The position numbers were made by a program, and so were the translations under genes. DNA of 6,881 nt, from positions 1 through 6,881 of the forward strand of contig CALZJV010000333.1 in the NCBI GenBank assembly GCA_945787595.1, written 5' to 3'. A model generated the notes under the pieces. The model was not told the DNA's origin. It was given only the letters and a program-made list of their open reading frames with translations, and made no database searches. The stretch's first letter is position 1; every line of letters begins with the position of its first letter. This document shows, piece by piece, positions 6,117 through 6,881 of the stretch. The stretch is from an uncultured Desulfobacterales bacterium. Lineage in GTDB: Bacteria; Desulfobacterota; Desulfobacteria; Desulfobacterales; JAFDCJ01.

Positions 6117-6875
6117 ATGAACGTTCTGTTGACAAATGACGATGGCATTCATGCCCAGGGTCTGTGGGCCCTTTACAACCGATTTGTCGGTGCCCATCAT
6201 GTGTCCGTCGTCGCTCCGGACCGCGAGCGCAGTGCCATCGGCCATGCGATTACACTGAATCAGCCGTTGCGTGCAATCCGGGTTTCTTTAAACGGGGGAC
6301 ATAGCGGTTATGCTGTAAACGGCACACCGGCCGACTGCATTAAACTGGCCATGGCCGAAATACTCCCCAAACCTCCGGATGTGGTGGTCGCCGGAATAAA
6401 TCCAGGGGCCAATGTCGGCGCCAACTTAAACTACTCCGGCACGGTGGCCGCAGCCAAAGAGGCAGCCCTGGGTGGTGCTATCGGCATTGCAGTATCAATT
6501 GAAGGCCAAAACGCCGATTATTACGATGATGCGGCACTGTTTATCGCCCAATTATGCGATACCGTGCAGGTAAAAGGACTGCCGTTTGGAACGTTTCTTA
6601 ATGTGAACATTCCAAACCAGCCCTTACGACAGATAGCCGGGGTTCGGATCAGCCGGCAGGGCGTTGAATTGCTGTCTGAATATGTTGAAAAGCGCACGGA
6701 TCCCCGCAATCGAACCTATTATTGGCAGGGACGGGATATGCAGTCGTTCGGGGATGATCCCGAAATTGACGGAGCTGCACTCAGTCAAAATTTTATTTCC
6801 ATAACACCGGTCAAATGCGATATGACGGATTACCACGTGCTGGAGGATTTGAGAAGCTGGGGGCTAAAAAAATGA
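6117..6875 (+). CDS. surE: 5'/3'-nucleotidase SurE
   Basis: The 252-residue product is the stationary-phase survival protein SurE, a divalent-metal nucleotidase that dephosphorylates nucleoside 5'- and 3'-monophosphates in the cytoplasm. The length is normal for the family. Metal and catalytic residues are all present: N7-D8-D9-G10 at the N-terminus, S39 in APDRERSAIGHAIT, the NGTPADC stretch (68-74), N95 in AGINPGANVG, and YSGTVAAAKEA (106-116). The ATG at 6117 gives the exact family start MNVLLTNDDG. The nearest ribosome-binding site, AAGGG at 6100-6104, is rather far at 12 nt. The gene is divergent from lptD and separated from it by repeat copy B. Its stop TGA overlaps the ATG of the next gene, showing an operon that continues beyond the window. 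Confidence 0.96.
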   Translation: MNVLLTNDDGIHAQGLWALYNRFVGAHHVSVVAPDRERSAIGHAITLNQPLRAIRVSLNGGHSGYAVNGTPADCIKLAMAEILPKPPDVVVAGINPGANVGANLNYSGTVAAAKEAALGGAIGIAVSIEGQNADYYDDAALFIAQLCDTVQVKGLPFGTFLNVNIPNQPLRQIAGVRISRQGVELLSEYVEKRTDPRNRTYYWQGRDMQSFGDDPEIDGAALSQNFISITPVKCDMTDYHVLEDLRSWGLKK

Positions 6876-6881
6876 ATATTG
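6872..6881 (+). CDS. Start of an unidentified gene downstream of surE (cut by the right edge)
   Basis: An ATG at 6872 overlaps the surE stop in the ATGA arrangement typical of translationally coupled genes, and a G-rich stretch (GGGGG near 6859-6863) lies upstream. Only three codons (M-N-I) are visible, so no product can be named. In many bacteria surE is followed by pcm, but nothing here tests that. Confidence 0.4.

Overview
The window looks like a chromosomal housekeeping segment from a Gram-negative bacterium, most likely Desulfobacterota (Desulfobacterales-like). This placement is an inference. It rests on an outer-membrane LptD, a Cys-rich PSP1/RicT protein directly before metG, an IHF-beta-like HU protein with an RGLCSF turn, and a stand-alone NusG paralogue of the UpxY/RfaH type. 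No rRNA or other decisive marker is present. All protein genes belong to known families. The unusual material is in the intergenic DNA.

Layout, left to right. On the minus strand (transcribed right to left) are the 5' end of metG (1-97), ricT (102-899), holB (1141-2187), an HU/IHF gene (2191-2466), a NusG-like antiterminator gene (2546-3073) and lptD (3294-5678). On the plus strand, divergent from lptD, is surE (6117-6875), whose stop overlaps the start codon of a further gene cut off by the window edge. HU and holB are 3 nt apart, and ricT and metG are 4 nt apart. A sigma-70-like promoter (TTGACA-N18-TATAAA) lies just upstream of HU, so HU-holB and perhaps ricT-metG form a transcription unit.

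The genes cover lipopolysaccharide export (LptD), transcript elongation control (NusG paralogue), nucleoid architecture (HU/IHF), replication (HolB), RNA maturation (RicT), translation (MetRS) and nucleotide metabolism (SurE). The holB-ricT-metG linkage recalls the holB-yaaT (ricT) arrangement of Firmicutes.

The intergenic gaps carry the most interesting structure. Two related elements in the same orientation flank lptD (about 3086-3243 and 5844-6034). Each has a GC-rich GGATCCGCCGG block, a run of 7-nt units (ATTGAAN), a core with potential hairpins, and an identical 32-nt right block. The right end of the second copy holds the same heptads in reverse complement, so that element is bounded by inverted heptad arrays. 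A different heptad family, in exact 7-nt phase, lies 11 nt upstream of ricT (911-952). These resemble dispersed, MITE- or STRR-like intergenic repeats and are the best candidates for something undescribed here. I see no CRISPR, tRNA, rRNA, transposase or phage gene.
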